Positions 4,653-5,085 of a stretch of 5,085 nt of DNA are shown here, in pieces. Position 1 is the first letter of the stretch, and each line of letters opens with the position of its first letter. The notes under the pieces were generated by a model that was not told the origin of the DNA, did not search any database, and worked only from the letters and a program-made list of their open reading frames with translations. The translations under genes and the position numbers were made by a program. Source of the stretch: an uncultured Desulfovibrionaceae bacterium (GTDB lineage Bacteria; Desulfobacterota; Desulfovibrionia; Desulfovibrionales; Desulfovibrionaceae); NCBI GenBank assembly GCA_949427775.1, contig CASQEL010000176.1, forward strand, positions 1 to 5,085, given 5' to 3'.

Positions 4653-5031
4653 CTATGGTGAAATGCCGGATTTCTTCCCCGCGTCCGGGGGGAAGGCTTC
4701 GCTCAGCTCCGGGAAGACGTGCGCCACGCCGCCGCCGTCATAGACGAAAAAATACCCGATGTGTCCGTTTCATAGCGGGCGTTTTTGATGGCCGAGGCGA
4801 TAATGGCGTCACGCTGCTTTATATCGGCGACCCCCTGAGTTGCTCGCCGATGCCGGCGGCCATGGTCATGGACAGGTCGCGGATGCGTTGTTTTTGGCCT
4901 TCAAAAAATGCATCGCCGACTTCCTTGACGCCCCAATCGACGACTGTCCCGGCAAGGCGGATCATGGAGAGAACGACGCCCGGCAACAGCAGCATCGAGA
5001 TGCCGAAGAGAAGCATGATACGATAGAGCAT
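4653..5031 (-). pseudogene. Decayed chemoreceptor N-terminus (TM plus Cache-like sensor), two frameshifts
   Basis: The first frame (5031 to the stop at 4819) gives 70 residues: a transmembrane segment (LLFGISMLLLPGVVLSMI) and then a helix (DWGVKEVGDAFFEGQKQRI) typical of the start of a sensor domain. Homology-like sequence continues in other frames. After the G-run at 4831-4835 the frame gives VADIKQRDAIIASAIKNARY. After 4755-4757 it gives SGYFFVYDGGGVAHVFPELS, the GYFFVYD motif of Cache sensor domains of methyl-accepting chemotaxis proteins. It ends at a TAG (4655-4653). Each shift fits one lost base. HAMP and signalling domains are absent, so even the repaired product of about 126 residues would be truncated. 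The start codon lies inside the repeat at 5025-5051, so the original N-terminus may also have been altered. Confidence 0.65.
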
Positions 5032-5051
5032 TTCAGGTTGAAATGCGCTCT
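5025..5051. repeat. AGAGCATTT hairpin repeat, second copy
   Basis: AGAGC-ATTTCA (5025-5035) pairs with TGAAAT (5039-5044) and GCTCT (5047-5051) across a GGT loop, with a GC bulge at 5045-5046. It starts with GATAGAGCATTT at 5023-5033, the same string found at 3232-3243, the left end of the 151-bp element. This points to a dispersed repeat family. Confidence 0.6.
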
Positions 5052-5071
5052 TGGGGGCTGCTCGCCCCCAA
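5051..5071. repeat. G/C-run stem-loop at the window edge
   Basis: TTGGGGG (5051-5057) and CCCCCAA (5065-5071) form a perfect 7-bp stem with a CTGCTCG loop, directly abutting the AGAGCATTT hairpin and followed by ACCCC. The pair of hairpins may be one repeat unit that continues past the right edge. No T-run is seen on either strand. Confidence 0.5.
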
Positions 5072-5085
5072 ACCCCTCGGCAGGG

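Noticed and set aside
4747..4835. Programmed frameshifting in the chemoreceptor remnant
   Set aside because: There are two separate shifts, no stimulatory signals, and no signalling domain downstream, so decay is simpler.
1..5085. CRISPR array, tRNA or rRNA gene, transposase, phage genes or a defence system
   Set aside because: No regularly spaced repeats, no tRNA-like cloverleaf and no recognisable transposase, integrase or defence domain on either strand.

Overview
The window looks like a G+C-rich chromosomal segment from a sulfate-reducing deltaproteobacterium of the Desulfovibrio type. This is inferred from gene content: group 3 [NiFe] hydrogenase accessory genes, a ferredoxin/MvhD-like electron carrier, a Crp/Fnr regulator, a TauE/SafE-type exporter and a chemoreceptor remnant. 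Nothing in the sequence fixes the species.

Layout. Bases 1-1348 are the plus-strand end of a hydrogenase operon. It contains the last 16 codons of a gene that is probably the hydrogenase large subunit, then an FrhD/HycI-type maturation endopeptidase (56-565), then a protein with two [4Fe-4S] clusters fused to an MvhD-like domain (656-1348). The two enzyme-side genes are almost contiguous. The third follows a 90-base gap containing a dyad. A short convergent gap with two stem-loops (1349-1476) separates the operon from a minus-strand Crp/Fnr-family regulator (1477-2184).

Everything right of 1477 is on the minus strand. Upstream of the regulator lies a 385-base gene-free stretch (2185-2569) with a candidate operator dyad and several stem-loops, the strongest a perfect 16-bp inverted repeat. 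Next comes a small three-helix membrane protein (2570-3079) whose layout resembles the YidC/Oxa1 superfamily (EMC3/TMCO1/DUF106 type). Then follows a 374-base gene-free stretch holding a 151-bp palindrome-rich element bounded by 10-bp inverted repeats. A TauE/SafE (TSUP) transporter with a signal peptide occupies 3454-4590. Its leader can fold into a long hairpin that covers its own ribosome binding site. The right end (4653-5031) is a decayed chemoreceptor N-terminus with two frameshifts, starting inside another copy of the AGAGCATTT repeat.

How the genes fit together. The left part is one functional unit: the protease would trim the hydrogenase large subunit after nickel insertion, and the ferredoxin/MvhD-like protein would carry electrons from the hydrogenase to a partner outside the window, by analogy an HdrA-type enzyme. 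The regulator may control nearby redox genes, but no target is demonstrated. The minus-strand transport and membrane genes have no evident link to the hydrogenase. The points most worth checking are the cysteine-poor MvhD-like domain, the YidC-like membrane protein, the bounded 151-bp repeat element and the SD-sequestering leader of the exporter.
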